Positions 6,775 to 14,545 are shown, numbered from the stretch's first letter. The stretch: 26,159 nucleotides of DNA from DATGLE01 sp035294325 (GCA_035294325.1 DATGLE010000089.1:1-26159); one strand, 5' to 3'. Notes: a model not told the origin generated them from the letters alone. Numbers and translations are program-made.

Positions 6775-8072
6775 GGTCTGCGGGTGAGCGCTTTGCTACA
6801 GAGATAGATGGCGCCGATAGCCGAGACGAACTGCGCGGTGGCGGCGGACAGAGCCGCGCCCGTAGCCCCCCACAGCGCGACACAGGGCAGCGCGAGCGCG
6901 ACATTGAGCAGCGCGGCCGCCATGCCGAGTCGGAGTTGCGCACGTTCCTCACCTTTGCGCGCCAGGTGAGTCAGGCTTATGGAGGCGATACTGCCACACG
7001 CGGCGGAAATAAGCAAGATACGCAGAGGATTGGTGATCGGAAGATAGACCGGCCCAAGAAAAAAGGTTACAATGATGGGGCAGAGCAATATCGCTACTGA
7101 ACAGAGAGGAATAGCCAGAAGAGTGATATACCACGAATTGCTTATGAAGGCGCCATATTCGTCAGGGTAGCGATGCTCTGGCCTGTAGCGCAGGATCATA
7201 GGCAGTATCCAGGCCGAGAAGAGGGCGGGAATGAAGCCCATCACCGCAGAGCTTATCATCGCACTCAGCGCGTAGAAACCAACCTCAACGGGTGTGCGCC
7301 AGCATGCCAGCAGAAGCATTTCTGCTGGCTGCCAGACAATGCTATCGACGGCGAACAGCAGCAGGGGGGGACGCAGCGCTTTCTGCAATCGCTCCAGCAA
7401 GAATGGCCCGGGGTGCAGGGCATCTTCCAGTGGCAAGAGGCGGACGATACAAATCAAGGCTACTATGAGCGTAAGTGCACCGGCAAGGGCCACGGCCAGC
7501 AAGCAACCGGCGACCTGCGCGGCCATCTGTGCAGCAATCAGCGTACACACCAGGGTTGAGAGCGCGCCAAAGAGGTGCAGTCCGGTCAGCAGATCCGAGC
7601 GGCGCAGGCTGCGCAGCGTGATTCCGGCCACGCCGCTCAATAGCAGGGGCAGCGTAGTGAGCACGGCCAGCAGCATGAGCGTGGGATTGCAGAAGGCGCA
7701 GAGCCACGAAAGAGGCAGGGCCAGCAAGATGCAGGCCAGGCAGTAGAGCAGGCTATTACGGCATTGACGATACCATAAGCAGTAGAAAATGCCCGCCGAC
7801 ATACGCGGTATTTCTCGGCTCTGAATCTCGCTGACACGGCGATTGGCGAGCACAGAGGCACCCACGCCGATAACGGGCACGGGCGCTCTTGCCAGCCACT
7901 GCACGAACAGGAAGACGCCGCAGGACCAGGGTCCCAGCGCCTGAATAATAACGATAGACGCGGCAATACCAATAAGCCTGGCACAGAGCGCGCCAGGCAC
8001 AGACCAGCGTTCCGACCAGGCAATATTGCGCTTGATCAGTGCGCTATGCGATTGCGATTGTGATACAAACAT
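6771..8072 (-). CDS. Polysaccharide flippase-like membrane protein (Wzx/MOP superfamily)
   Basis: The protein has 433 residues from the chosen start. About 12 hydrophobic helices run through its length. The first (LCARLIGIAASIVIIQALGP) resembles the opening helix of Wzx/RfbX polysaccharide exporters, and a pair of helices follows a basic loop around every 30-40 residues. The MOP-superfamily assignment rests on topology and overall character, since no invariant motif exists. A longer reading from 8108 is open, but GGAGAGGG sits just before the ATG at 8072 and no ribosome site precedes 8108. No glycosyltransferases are adjacent, so its lipid-linked substrate cannot be guessed. Confidence 0.75.
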   Translation of the reverse strand: MFVSQSQSHSALIKRNIAWSERWSVPGALCARLIGIAASIVIIQALGPWSCGVFLFVQWLARAPVPVIGVGASVLANRRVSEIQSREIPRMSAGIFYCLWYRQCRNSLLYCLACILLALPLSWLCAFCNPTLMLLAVLTTLPLLLSGVAGITLRSLRRSDLLTGLHLFGALSTLVCTLIAAQMAAQVAGCLLAVALAGALTLIVALICIVRLLPLEDALHPGPFLLERLQKALRPPLLLFAVDSIVWQPAEMLLLACWRTPVEVGFYALSAMISSAVMGFIPALFSAWILPMILRYRPEHRYPDEYGAFISNSWYITLLAIPLCSVAILLCPIIVTFFLGPVYLPITNPLRILLISAACGSIASISLTHLARKGEERAQLRLGMAAALLNVALALPCVALWGATGAALSAATAQFVSAIGAIYLCSKALTRRP

Positions 8073-8252
8073 TCCCTCTCCACCCGACACCGCCACAGAA
8101 ATTTGCATGGCAGAGCGCTTGCCGCGCCCACTGCCACAACCTACTACATGGTGATACGCAATGGTAAAGTTTAGAGTGGTGGATCGGTTGCGAACGGGTT
8201 AATTTCCGCCCGTTTCCCGTTGCGGCTTCTTCGCCCTGCGACTCGTAGTCCT

Positions 8253-8333
8253 CGCGCCTGCGGCGCTCAAAAACATTCAGAGATGTACGAGGAACGGCCT
8301 GCTGCCGTTCCTCGTACATCTCTGAATGTTTTT
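8253..8333. repeat. GC-rich module plus perfect 30-bp inverted repeat
   Basis: CGCGCCTGCGGCGCTC (8253-8268) is followed by two exactly complementary 30-nt arms (8269-8298 and 8304-8333) with loop CTGCT. The outer ends are AAAAACATTC and GAATGTTTTT. On either strand the structure therefore ends in a T-run like a bidirectional terminator. It sits in the gap between two divergent genes (8072 minus, 8446 plus), where no transcript should need terminating. Confidence 0.9.
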
Positions 8334-8344
8334 GGAATTCTTCC

Positions 8345-8374
8345 TTGACAGCGGAAATATCAAGGCATTATAAT
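8345..8374 (+). promoter_or_regulatory. Consensus promoter of the ArsR-GNAT gene
   Basis: TTGACA (8345-8350), an 18-nt spacer and TATAAT (8369-8374) both match the sigma-70 consensus fully. It lies right after the 30-bp hairpin. Operator-like repeats begin at the end of the -10, so such a strong promoter is probably held off by a repressor. Confidence 0.75.
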
Positions 8375-8429
8375 CCGGTTAATCGGAAAAATGGAGATTA
8401 TTATAATCCCTTTATCGGAAAAATCCGAT
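8374..8429 (+). promoter_or_regulatory. Two operator-like inverted repeats
   Basis: Two related sites lie between the -10 and the ribosome site. Site 1 is TCCGGTTAATCGGA (8374-8387, TCCG and CGGA halves). Site 2 is ATCGGAAAAATCCGAT (8414-8429, perfect 6-bp halves with a 4-bp spacer). Both sit in repeated TATAATCC...ATCGGAAAAAT contexts. Their place across the transcription start is typical of ArsR-family autorepression. Binding by the downstream gene product is inferred. Confidence 0.55.
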
Positions 8430-8445
8430 TGCGATCAGGAGCTAT

Positions 8446-9285
8446 ATGAAAACTGAGGAACTTGCCCCGACAGCGCGGGAGGCGCGCATCCTGCGCATGC
8501 TGCGCGCGCTGGCGAATCCGGCGCGCTTTCGTATCGTCGTGCTGCTGGCGGAGCGCAAGGATTACACTTCGGCCCAGCTTGCCGAAGCGCTTCCGCTGGC
8601 GCAGTCCAGCCTCTTCGACCACCTGACGCTGCTGCGTGAGGCGGGCATCGTGCAGGTGAGCAGCGATGGACCGAATCGCTACTACTGCCTGGACCCGGCG
8701 ACCATCGACTTCCTTGCAGCCTACTTGAGCGGACTTGGGCAACAGACGCGATCATGGAGCGAACTTGTGAGTACAACACAGAAGGAGCGCCATCTGGAGA
8801 TTCGAGATGCTACACGCGAGGATGCAGCAAGCATCGCGCATATTTATAACCAGGGGATCGAGGACCGTTCAGCTACGCTGGAGACACAGTTGCGCACGCC
8901 AGAAGAGCGGGCCGAGTGGCTGGCGACGCGCGACTCCCGGCACCCGGTGCTCGTCGCCGTGGAGAACGCGGAAAGGGTGGTGGGCTGGGCTTCGCTCAAT
9001 CCTTTCAATCCACGGCCAGTCTATGACCACGTTGCGGATATCTCCCTCTACGTCGCCCGGGAGGAACGCGGGCGCGGCATCGGTGACGCGCTGATGAGTG
9101 CGCTGGAGGCGCGAGCGCGCAAGCTGGGATACCACAAAATGGTGCTGGCAGCCTTCCCTACCAATGCGCCCGGCATGCGTCTCTATGAGCGACATAACTT
9201 CCGCACCGTTGGTATCTACCACGAACAGGGCATGCTCGATGGTCGCTGGGTAGATGTCATCATCATGGAGAAAATCCTGCATTGA
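8446..9285 (+). CDS. Fused ArsR-type HTH regulator / GNAT N-acetyltransferase (PAT/ArsN1-like)
   Basis: The protein has 279 residues. Residues 10-98 form an ArsR-like winged helix (ALANPARFRIVVLLA; recognition helix AQSSLFDHLTLLREAGIV). The classical metal-binding ELCVCDL is absent; the region reads TSAQLAEALPLAQSS and the domain has one Cys (YYCLDP). After a short linker, residues 116-279 form a GNAT domain of the phosphinothricin/arsinothricin acetyltransferase type (LEIRDATREDAASIAHIYN; acetyl-CoA loop RGRGIGDA at about 209-216; end DGRWVDVIIMEKIL). Enzymes of this type acetylate the amine of phosphinothricin-like antibiotics or other small amines. The start follows AGGAG. A promoter with two operator-like sites lies upstream and an MFS gene 72 nt downstream. 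The substrate is not determined. Confidence 0.9.
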   Translation: MKTEELAPTAREARILRMLRALANPARFRIVVLLAERKDYTSAQLAEALPLAQSSLFDHLTLLREAGIVQVSSDGPNRYYCLDPATIDFLAAYLSGLGQQTRSWSELVSTTQKERHLEIRDATREDAASIAHIYNQGIEDRSATLETQLRTPEERAEWLATRDSRHPVLVAVENAERVVGWASLNPFNPRPVYDHVADISLYVAREERGRGIGDALMSALEARARKLGYHKMVLAAFPTNAPGMRLYERHNFRTVGIYHEQGMLDGRWVDVIIMEKILH

Positions 9286-9357
9286 AATTTTTTGAGTATC
9301 CTCAAAGCGGATCGCCATTTCACTTCCATCAGGCCGCCCACGCCTTGAAGGGTATCC

Positions 9358-10602
9358 ATGCGAAAGTCGAAAAGGGCCAGTGTTTTTCCATTATATTACG
9401 GATGGGTAATGCTGCTCGCCATCTCCTTCACGGAGATGGTCTCGTGGGGCGTGCTGTACTACGCCTTCACGGTCTTCCTGAAGCCAATGCAGGCAGCGCT
9501 GGGCTGGTCCACGGCTGCATTGACCGGAGCCTTCTCACTGGCTCTGCTCTGTAGCGCGTGCGCGGCGCTGCTCGTGGCGCGCTTTCTGGATCGTCATGGG
9601 ACGCGCCTGCTTATGACACTGGGGGCGTGCGCTGCTTCTCTGCTGGTTCTCGCATGGTCCGCTGTCCAGAACCTCACACTGTTCTATTTGATCTGGGCCG
9701 GCATCGGGATCGCGATGGCGGCTGTACTCTACGATCCGGCTTTCGCCCTGGTGGCGAACTGGTTTCACAGGTTTCGCGCTCGCGCCCTGACCATCCTGAC
9801 CTTCATTGCTGGCTTTGCCAGTGTGATTTTTGTGCCTCTCGCGCAATGGCTGGTGCAGATTCAGGGATGGCGCATGGCGCTGGTTACGCTTGCCCTGCTG
9901 CTGGCGATCATTACCATTCCTCTGCATGCTCTCGCTCTGCGCCGGCGGCCGGAAGATCTTGGTTTAGCGCCCGATGGAATCGCCGCGCCTGGCCCCGCCC
10001 CGTCCGCTTCCCCGGTCCTTGAGCAGAGTATTTCGACGCAGGCAGCCCTGCGGGAAGGCACTTTCTGGTGGATTACGCTGGCATTCGCGCTTGCGACACT
10101 GGTAGCCGGAGCAATCACCGTTCATCTGGTTCCTTATTTGATTGACCGGGGATATCCTGCCAGCTTTGCCGCCGCGAGCGTTGGCTTCATCGGTATCATG
10201 GCCCTTCCAGGTCGATTAGTCTTCACGCTCCTGGGAGAGCGCCTGCCGCGCCACGTTGTGACTGCTGCGCTCTTCCTGCTCCAGGCTGTAGCGCTGCCAA
10301 CCCTGCTGCTGGTGCCTGGCATCGCTGGCATATCCTGCTTTGTCGTGCTGTTTGGCGCGGGCTTCGGGGCCATTACTCCCGCGCGAGCGGCGCTGGTCGC
10401 CGACCATTATGGATCGACCTACTACGCCAGGATCAACAGTGTCCTGGGACTATTTGTCACGGGAGCACGCGGCCTCGCTCCCGTCGCTGCCGGCATCGTA
10501 TATGATCTCCTGGGAAACTACCTGCCTATCTTCTGGACGCTGGCAGGACTCTCCCTGATCGCGACAGGCGCTATTCTGCTGGCAAAGCGCGCAACACGAT
10601 GA
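9358..10602 (+). CDS. MFS transporter
   Basis: The protein has 414 residues with about 12 hydrophobic helices. Its first helix reads YYGWVMLLAISFTEMVSWGV, and helix 2-3 carries the MFS loop signature (ARFLDRHGTRLLMTLG). A cytosolic central loop (about 195-225) separates the two six-helix halves. The style (GWSTAALTGAFSLALL) resembles the monocarboxylate/oxalate-formate branch of MFS. It lies 72 nt after the ArsR-GNAT gene with no promoter seen between, so the two are probably co-transcribed. It may export the GNAT substrate or product, which is inference from context. AAGGG precedes the ATG by 5 nt. Confidence 0.9.
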   Translation: MRKSKRASVFPLYYGWVMLLAISFTEMVSWGVLYYAFTVFLKPMQAALGWSTAALTGAFSLALLCSACAALLVARFLDRHGTRLLMTLGACAASLLVLAWSAVQNLTLFYLIWAGIGIAMAAVLYDPAFALVANWFHRFRARALTILTFIAGFASVIFVPLAQWLVQIQGWRMALVTLALLLAIITIPLHALALRRRPEDLGLAPDGIAAPGPAPSASPVLEQSISTQAALREGTFWWITLAFALATLVAGAITVHLVPYLIDRGYPASFAAASVGFIGIMALPGRLVFTLLGERLPRHVVTAALFLLQAVALPTLLLVPGIAGISCFVVLFGAGFGAITPARAALVADHYGSTYYARINSVLGLFVTGARGLAPVAAGIVYDLLGNYLPIFWTLAGLSLIATGAILLAKRATR

Positions 10603-10634
10603 AACATAACAACCAGAGGCGGATTCGTCCCTCC

Positions 10635-10703
10635 GTGCGGAGCCGCGCGATGACGAATAGTAACGACCACCATCGGGAAAGTCATCATCGCGCGGCTCCG
10701 CAC
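10635..10703. repeat. 19-bp inverted repeat between convergent genes
   Basis: The arms at 10635-10653 and 10685-10703 (GTGCGGAGCCGCGCGATGA and its exact complement) are separated by 31 nt. They lie between the convergent MFS and ligase genes, where they could act as a bidirectional terminator, although no T-tract is present. The GCGGAGCCGCGC core also occurs next to the hairpin at 20073-20121 (about 20132-20146). Confidence 0.75.
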
Positions 10704-10734
10704 ACAAAGGAGTGCCAATGAGAGCCTCCTGATG

Positions 10735-12375
10735 TCACACTTTATCGTGAGACCGGGCGCTGACAATGGCGACAAGCTCCTTTTTCGAGACCTTGCCAAA
10801 GGTGGATAGCGGGAATGTCTCCATGATCTCCAGTCGCTCAGGAAGCTTGTGGCGGGCGATTTCCTGACCGGCCAGGAACGTTATCAGTTCTTCAAAGGTA
10901 AGCGTGGCGCCGGGCTGTAAAATGACGCAGGCGCACATCTGCTCACCCAGGACCGCGTGAGGGATGGGTATGCAGGCCGCGTTCTGCACCGCCGGATGCG
11001 CGAGGATCAGATTCTCTATCTCTTCCGCGCTGATCTTCTCGCCGCCGCGATTGATGAGATCTTTCTTGCGCCCCTCCACGATGTAATTGCCGGAGGGATG
11101 CAGCCGCATCAGGTCGCCCGAACGGTAGAAGCCATCGGAGGTAAAGGCGCGCGCATTGTATTCGGGGACGCCATAATAGCCGCGCAGCGTGTAGGGGCCG
11201 CGCGCAAGGAATTCGCCAACCTCGCCGGGGGCGACCTCGCGATCATCGTCGTCCACCAGTCGCACCTCATCATCGGGACAGATTGGCCGCCCGATGGTCT
11301 CAAGGCGCACCTCGGGCGGATCGTCCAGGCGCACAAACATCAGCATGCCCTCGGACATGCCGAAATTCTCCTGCACCATGCAGCCAAGAACTCGCTCCGT
11401 GTGGAGGCGGACATTCGGCTGGAGACGCTGGCCGCCGCTCTGGATTACGCGCAGTGAGGAGACATCGTAGCGCTCAACCGCCGGGTCGTTGATCCAGCGA
11501 ATGAGCAGGGCCGGCACAACATGGATATGCGTGATACGATGACGCTCGACGAGCGCGAAAACGTCCTCAGCTCGCGTACTGGCGCTCAGGACGACTCGCG
11601 CGCCGCGCAGCAGGAAGCCTTGCAGCCCCGGACAGCCAAGCGGGAGATTATGCTCGATGGGCAGGACCAGCAGCAGCGCGTCGTCGGCATGCACATCACA
11701 GACGGAGACCGCCATCTTCGAGTTGTAGGCGTAATCGTTGTGCGTGCGCGGTATGAGCTTGGGGATGCCTGTCGTGCCGCCTGAGAGCAGAAACAGCGCC
11801 GGGTCCGTCGGATCGATGCTGATCTCCTCCAGACGAGCCGGATCAAGCGTCGCGGGCCGCTCGATCAGTTCTTGCAGCGAGAAAAAGCCCGGGGCAGGAT
11901 CGCCGAGTACGATGCCAGAACGCAGCGTCTCGCTCTCCTCCTGAATGCGCCGCACCAGAGCGATAAAGTCAACATCCTTGCCCCGTACTGGCGTCACGCA
12001 GGCCGTCGCGCCCGACAATTTCACAAACTGGCTTATCTCACGATAGCGATGCGATGGCAGGGCCATGATAGGAATGCAGCCGATCTTTTGCAGCGCGAAA
12101 TAGAGCAGTACGAACTCCATCACATTCGGCAGCAGCACAACTACGCGATCCAGCGGCCTGAGTCCCAGAGCGAGTAGATTGAGCGCGAGATTAGCGGCGC
12201 GCTCATCGAGCGCAGCGTAAGTGAGGACGCGCTCTCCATCGATGACGGCCACACGATCAGCATACTGCGCGCAGACGCGGGCGAAGACCTCGCGCAGTGG
12301 GCGATCCTCCCAATATCCCTTCTCTCGATAGCGAGCGGCAAACTCTGGCGGGAAAGGGACAACTCCTTCGAGCAT
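10735..12375 (-). CDS. Aryl-acid adenylating enzyme, EntE/DhbE-like
   Basis: The protein has 546 residues from the ATG at 12375, which has AGGAG upstream; the longer reading from 12426 lacks a ribosome site. The N-terminus (VVPFPPEFAARYREKGYWED) is characteristic of 2,3-dihydroxybenzoate/salicylate-AMP ligases. ANL motifs are intact: SGGTTGIPK at 198-206, ENFGMSEG at 336-343, YRSGDLMRL, the GRKKDLINRGGEK hinge, and the catalytic lysine at 528 (STFGKVSKK). The carboxylate-binding His-Asn pair is kept (242-243). Positions corresponding to the DhbE pocket differ: Cys248 where DHB enzymes have Ser, and Asn337 where they have Val. No carrier protein or siderophore genes are present. It is probably in an operon with the SDR gene upstream. 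Confidence 0.85.
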   Translation of the reverse strand: MLEGVVPFPPEFAARYREKGYWEDRPLREVFARVCAQYADRVAVIDGERVLTYAALDERAANLALNLLALGLRPLDRVVVLLPNVMEFVLLYFALQKIGCIPIMALPSHRYREISQFVKLSGATACVTPVRGKDVDFIALVRRIQEESETLRSGIVLGDPAPGFFSLQELIERPATLDPARLEEISIDPTDPALFLLSGGTTGIPKLIPRTHNDYAYNSKMAVSVCDVHADDALLLVLPIEHNLPLGCPGLQGFLLRGARVVLSASTRAEDVFALVERHRITHIHVVPALLIRWINDPAVERYDVSSLRVIQSGGQRLQPNVRLHTERVLGCMVQENFGMSEGMLMFVRLDDPPEVRLETIGRPICPDDEVRLVDDDDREVAPGEVGEFLARGPYTLRGYYGVPEYNARAFTSDGFYRSGDLMRLHPSGNYIVEGRKKDLINRGGEKISAEEIENLILAHPAVQNAACIPIPHAVLGEQMCACVILQPGATLTFEELITFLAGQEIARHKLPERLEIMETFPLSTFGKVSKKELVAIVSARSHDKV

Positions 12376-12481
12376 GATTTCTCCTCTCCTCTCTACTAGA
12401 TGATTGATGCCATGTGCAAGTTTCATGACAGCTCACCGCTGCGGCGCATAACATGCACATCGGGTTCATTCCCAGGTTCGT

Positions 12482-13246
12482 TTAGACGGTGCTGGTGTAG
12501 CCGCCGTCGATCACGATGATCTGACCATTGACAAAAGGATTGCTCGTGATCAGGTTGACGATGGTCTCGGCGACATCCTCAGGGGTAACGCAGCGTTTCA
12601 AAGGCGTTGCCCGCGCGCGGCGCTCCATGAGGCGTTCGTAGTTCTCGCCGAGGGTGCGCTGCATCCAATCCCCCTCCATCCAACCAGGCGCCACAGCATT
12701 GACGCGGATCGCCGGGCCAAGCGCGCCGGCAAGCGTTTTGGTGAGGCTGACAATCGCGGCCTTGCTCGCCGCGTAGGGATGCGGTTGAGGACCGGGGCGC
12801 AGGCCAACGATGCTGGCGACGTTGACAATGGCTGCTCCCGGCGCCTCGCGCAGCAAAGGAACCGCCGCGCGCGTCACCAGCCAGAGGCCCCTGACGTTGA
12901 CAGCAAAGACCCGATCCCATTCCTCAACGCTGAGTCCTTCAAGATCGGTTGGCGGCGTGAGGACAGTGATGCCGGCATTATTAACCAGTGCATCCAGACG
13001 ACCATAGCGTTCTTTTACGTCGAACAGCATCCCGCGCACAGCCCCCTCATCGCTGACATCGGCCTTCACGATTAGAGCAGTGGCCCCCAGGTCTTCCGCT
13101 TCCCCGGCTGTAGTCCTGGCCCCGGCCTCGTTCGCATTGTAGTTGATCGCGATATCATAGCCCTGGCGCGCCAGCCGCAGAGCCGTGCTGCGGCCAATAC
13201 CCGAAGATGCACCCGTTACCAGCGCCACCGGTCTACTATGCATCAT
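12482..13246 (-). CDS. Short-chain dehydrogenase/reductase, FabG-like
   Basis: The protein has 254 residues from the ATG at 13246, preceded 9 nt upstream by AAGGAG; a longer reading from 13273 lacks a ribosome site. The classical SDR features are present. The cofactor motif TGASSGIG is at 11-18, NNAG at 89-92, and the catalytic Ser145 (NVAS), Tyr158 and Lys162 (YAASK) all follow. The C-terminus ends GQIIVIDGGYTSTV. INYNANEAG after beta-2 suggests NADP(H), but this is not certain. It is closest in style to 3-oxoacyl-ACP reductases, although EntA-type dihydrodiol dehydrogenases share the fold. It precedes the aryl-acid ligase by 106 nt on the same strand and shares a regulatory region with the TrmB gene. 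Confidence 0.9.
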   Translation of the reverse strand: MMHSRPVALVTGASSGIGRSTALRLARQGYDIAINYNANEAGARTTAGEAEDLGATALIVKADVSDEGAVRGMLFDVKERYGRLDALVNNAGITVLTPPTDLEGLSVEEWDRVFAVNVRGLWLVTRAAVPLLREAPGAAIVNVASIVGLRPGPQPHPYAASKAAIVSLTKTLAGALGPAIRVNAVAPGWMEGDWMQRTLGENYERLMERRARATPLKRCVTPEDVAETIVNLITSNPFVNGQIIVIDGGYTSTV

Positions 13247-13273
13247 AGCAATATGCTCCTTTTCCAAAACCAT

Positions 13274-13383
13274 CGCTTGCTCGCGCCTATGGCGCTCGCT
13301 AGAGAACTGGTGTGGTGAGGGAAACGCGCTTCGCGCATTTTCCTCACCACACCAGTTCTCCAGGCGCGGCCCCGCCGCGCGGA
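13274..13383. repeat. GC-rich module plus long imperfect hairpin
   Basis: CGCTTGCTCGCGCCTATGGC (13274-13293) precedes 19-nt exactly complementary arms (13302-13320 and 13342-13360). Pairing continues inward through GGAAA/TTTTC and GCGC-TTC-GCGC with one mismatch. A right-hand module GGCGCGGCCCCGCCGCGCGG follows at 13363-13382. It lies in the divergent SDR/TrmB gap, within the predicted leader of the SDR transcript. Confidence 0.85.
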
Positions 13384-13431
13384 TACCAGGCGAGAGAGGG
13401 CGAAGGCACCGAGCGTCAGATGTACTCTTAC

Positions 13432-13453
13432 ATTACCTACCCGGGTAGGTAAT
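13432..13453. promoter_or_regulatory. 22-bp perfect palindrome, probable TrmB-family operator
   Basis: ATTACCTACCC is followed directly by its exact complement GGGTAGGTAAT. The site overlaps the -10 of the SDR promoter and lies 33 bp upstream of the -35 of the TrmB promoter. A degenerate second half-site set, TACCTACGTTAGTA (13516-13529), lies just after the TrmB -10. This arrangement suits control of both directions by the TrmB-like protein. Confidence 0.6.
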
Positions 13454-13479
13454 TTAGCATTGAAGCAAGGGAAAGTCAA
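13451..13479 (-). promoter_or_regulatory. Putative promoter of the SDR-ligase operon
   Basis: On the minus strand TTGACT (13474-13479), a 17-nt spacer and TAAATT (13451-13456) face the SDR gene. The 22-bp palindrome begins inside this -10, so a bound regulator would block it. Confidence 0.5.
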
Positions 13480-13485
13480 GCGCCG

Positions 13486-13515
13486 TTGACAGAACGCCGG
13501 GACCCCGGCTATAAT
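13486..13515 (+). promoter_or_regulatory. Promoter of the TrmB-family gene
   Basis: TTGACA (13486-13491), an 18-nt spacer and TATAAT (13510-13515) match the consensus fully. The spacer contains the inverted repeat GCCGGGACCCCGGC. A degenerate copy of the TACCTAC box follows the -10, suggesting autoregulation. Confidence 0.7.
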
Positions 13516-13550
13516 ACCTACGTTAGTAGTGAACAAAAGGAAGACGCGTT

Positions 13551-14423
13551 ATGGACGAAACTTTCGCGGCGCTGGTTGAGCGCCTGACCCGGCTGGGCTT
13601 CTCGCTCTATGAGGCGAAGACGTATATCGGCCTGCTTATCAATGGGCCGCAAACCGGCTATGGCCTATCGAACCTCACCGGTGTACCGCAGCCGAAAGTG
13701 TACGAAACGCTGCGCCGTCTGGCCGAGCAGGGTGCGGTGCTCCAGACGAGCGACAGGCCCGCGACCTACGCCGCCGTGCCCGCCGAACAACTGCTCAATG
13801 CCCTCGATGCTGACTTCAAACAGCGCCTTAGCAGCGCCAGGAAAGATCTCGAACGCCTTCTGCCCAGAAATGCGCAGGACCAGCGCGAGCTGATCTGGAA
13901 GCTGAATAGCCTTGAGCGCATCGCTGCCAGGGCGCGCGATGCCATCGCCAGCGCGGCAAAGAGCGTCTATCTTTCAGGAAGCACCCCCGTCCTTGAGCCA
14001 CTTCGGGGGGCCATCATCGACGCCGCGCAGCGGGGAGTCATCTTTGTGGTTCTGCATTTCGGTCCGCTGTCGTTTACCGTCCCCGGAGGGCGCACCTTTC
14101 GCCACGCGAGCACCGAGGGAGCGCTCTATCTGCATCATCAGGCGCGCCACCTGGCGGTGGTGATCGACTCGTCGGCGGCTATGTGGGCGCTGGCGCGCGA
14201 CGGCAAACAATGGCAGGGCCTCTACAGCGAGGATGCGACTTTCGCCAGCGCGATCAAGGGATACATCCGGCACGACATCATGATCCAGCGCATTTATGCC
14301 GACCTTCCTGAAGAACTCACCGAGATCTACGGTCCTGGTCTTCAAGAACTGGCAAGGATTTCGTCGTCACACAGCGATAACGAGGCCGACATGGGCGGCG
14401 CAGGGCATGAACTGATTGGTTAA
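13551..14423 (+). CDS. TrmB-family transcriptional regulator
   Basis: The protein has 290 residues. The N-terminal TrmB winged helix covers 1-78 (LGFSLYEAKTYIGLLINGPQ; recognition part LSNLTGVPQPKVYETLRRLAEQG). A helical linker (84-110) is followed by a C-terminal effector domain at about 115-270 resembling the phospholipase-D-like regulatory domain of this family (SVYLSGSTPVLEPLRGAIIDAA). TrmB proteins are best known as sugar-responsive regulators in archaea, but bacterial members control varied pathways. It is divergent from the SDR-ligase operon, with a perfect palindrome between, and is followed by an amidohydrolase gene on the same strand. The ligand is unknown. Confidence 0.88.
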   Translation: MDETFAALVERLTRLGFSLYEAKTYIGLLINGPQTGYGLSNLTGVPQPKVYETLRRLAEQGAVLQTSDRPATYAAVPAEQLLNALDADFKQRLSSARKDLERLLPRNAQDQRELIWKLNSLERIAARARDAIASAAKSVYLSGSTPVLEPLRGAIIDAAQRGVIFVVLHFGPLSFTVPGGRTFRHASTEGALYLHHQARHLAVVIDSSAAMWALARDGKQWQGLYSEDATFASAIKGYIRHDIMIQRIYADLPEELTEIYGPGLQELARISSSHSDNEADMGGAGHELIG

Positions 14424-14435
14424 CGCGATGAGCAT

Positions 14436-14500
14436 GGTGTTGTGCGCCTGCGGCGCACCCGCTGACTCTTCATCCTGGCGAGCCGCGCAGCGGTGAGCCA
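14436..14500. repeat. GC-rich intergenic module with small hairpin
   Basis: GTGCGCC-TGC-GGCGCAC (14442-14458) is a perfect 7-bp hairpin built on the recurrent GCGCCTGCGGCGC module. GCGAGCCGCGCAGCGGTGAG (14479-14498) follows it. The long central hairpin seen at sister sites is missing here, so this may be a degenerate copy. Confidence 0.5.
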
Positions 14501-14545
14501 TCAGCGAAACTTGCACCTGGCGTTAGTTAGAAGAAAGAGGACGCT

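Noticed and set aside
8446..9285. Possibility that the ArsR and GNAT parts are two genes joined by a sequencing error
   Set aside because: The frame is continuous through a plausible linker. No internal ribosome site or start codon at the domain border was noticed, though comparison with relatives would be the proper test.
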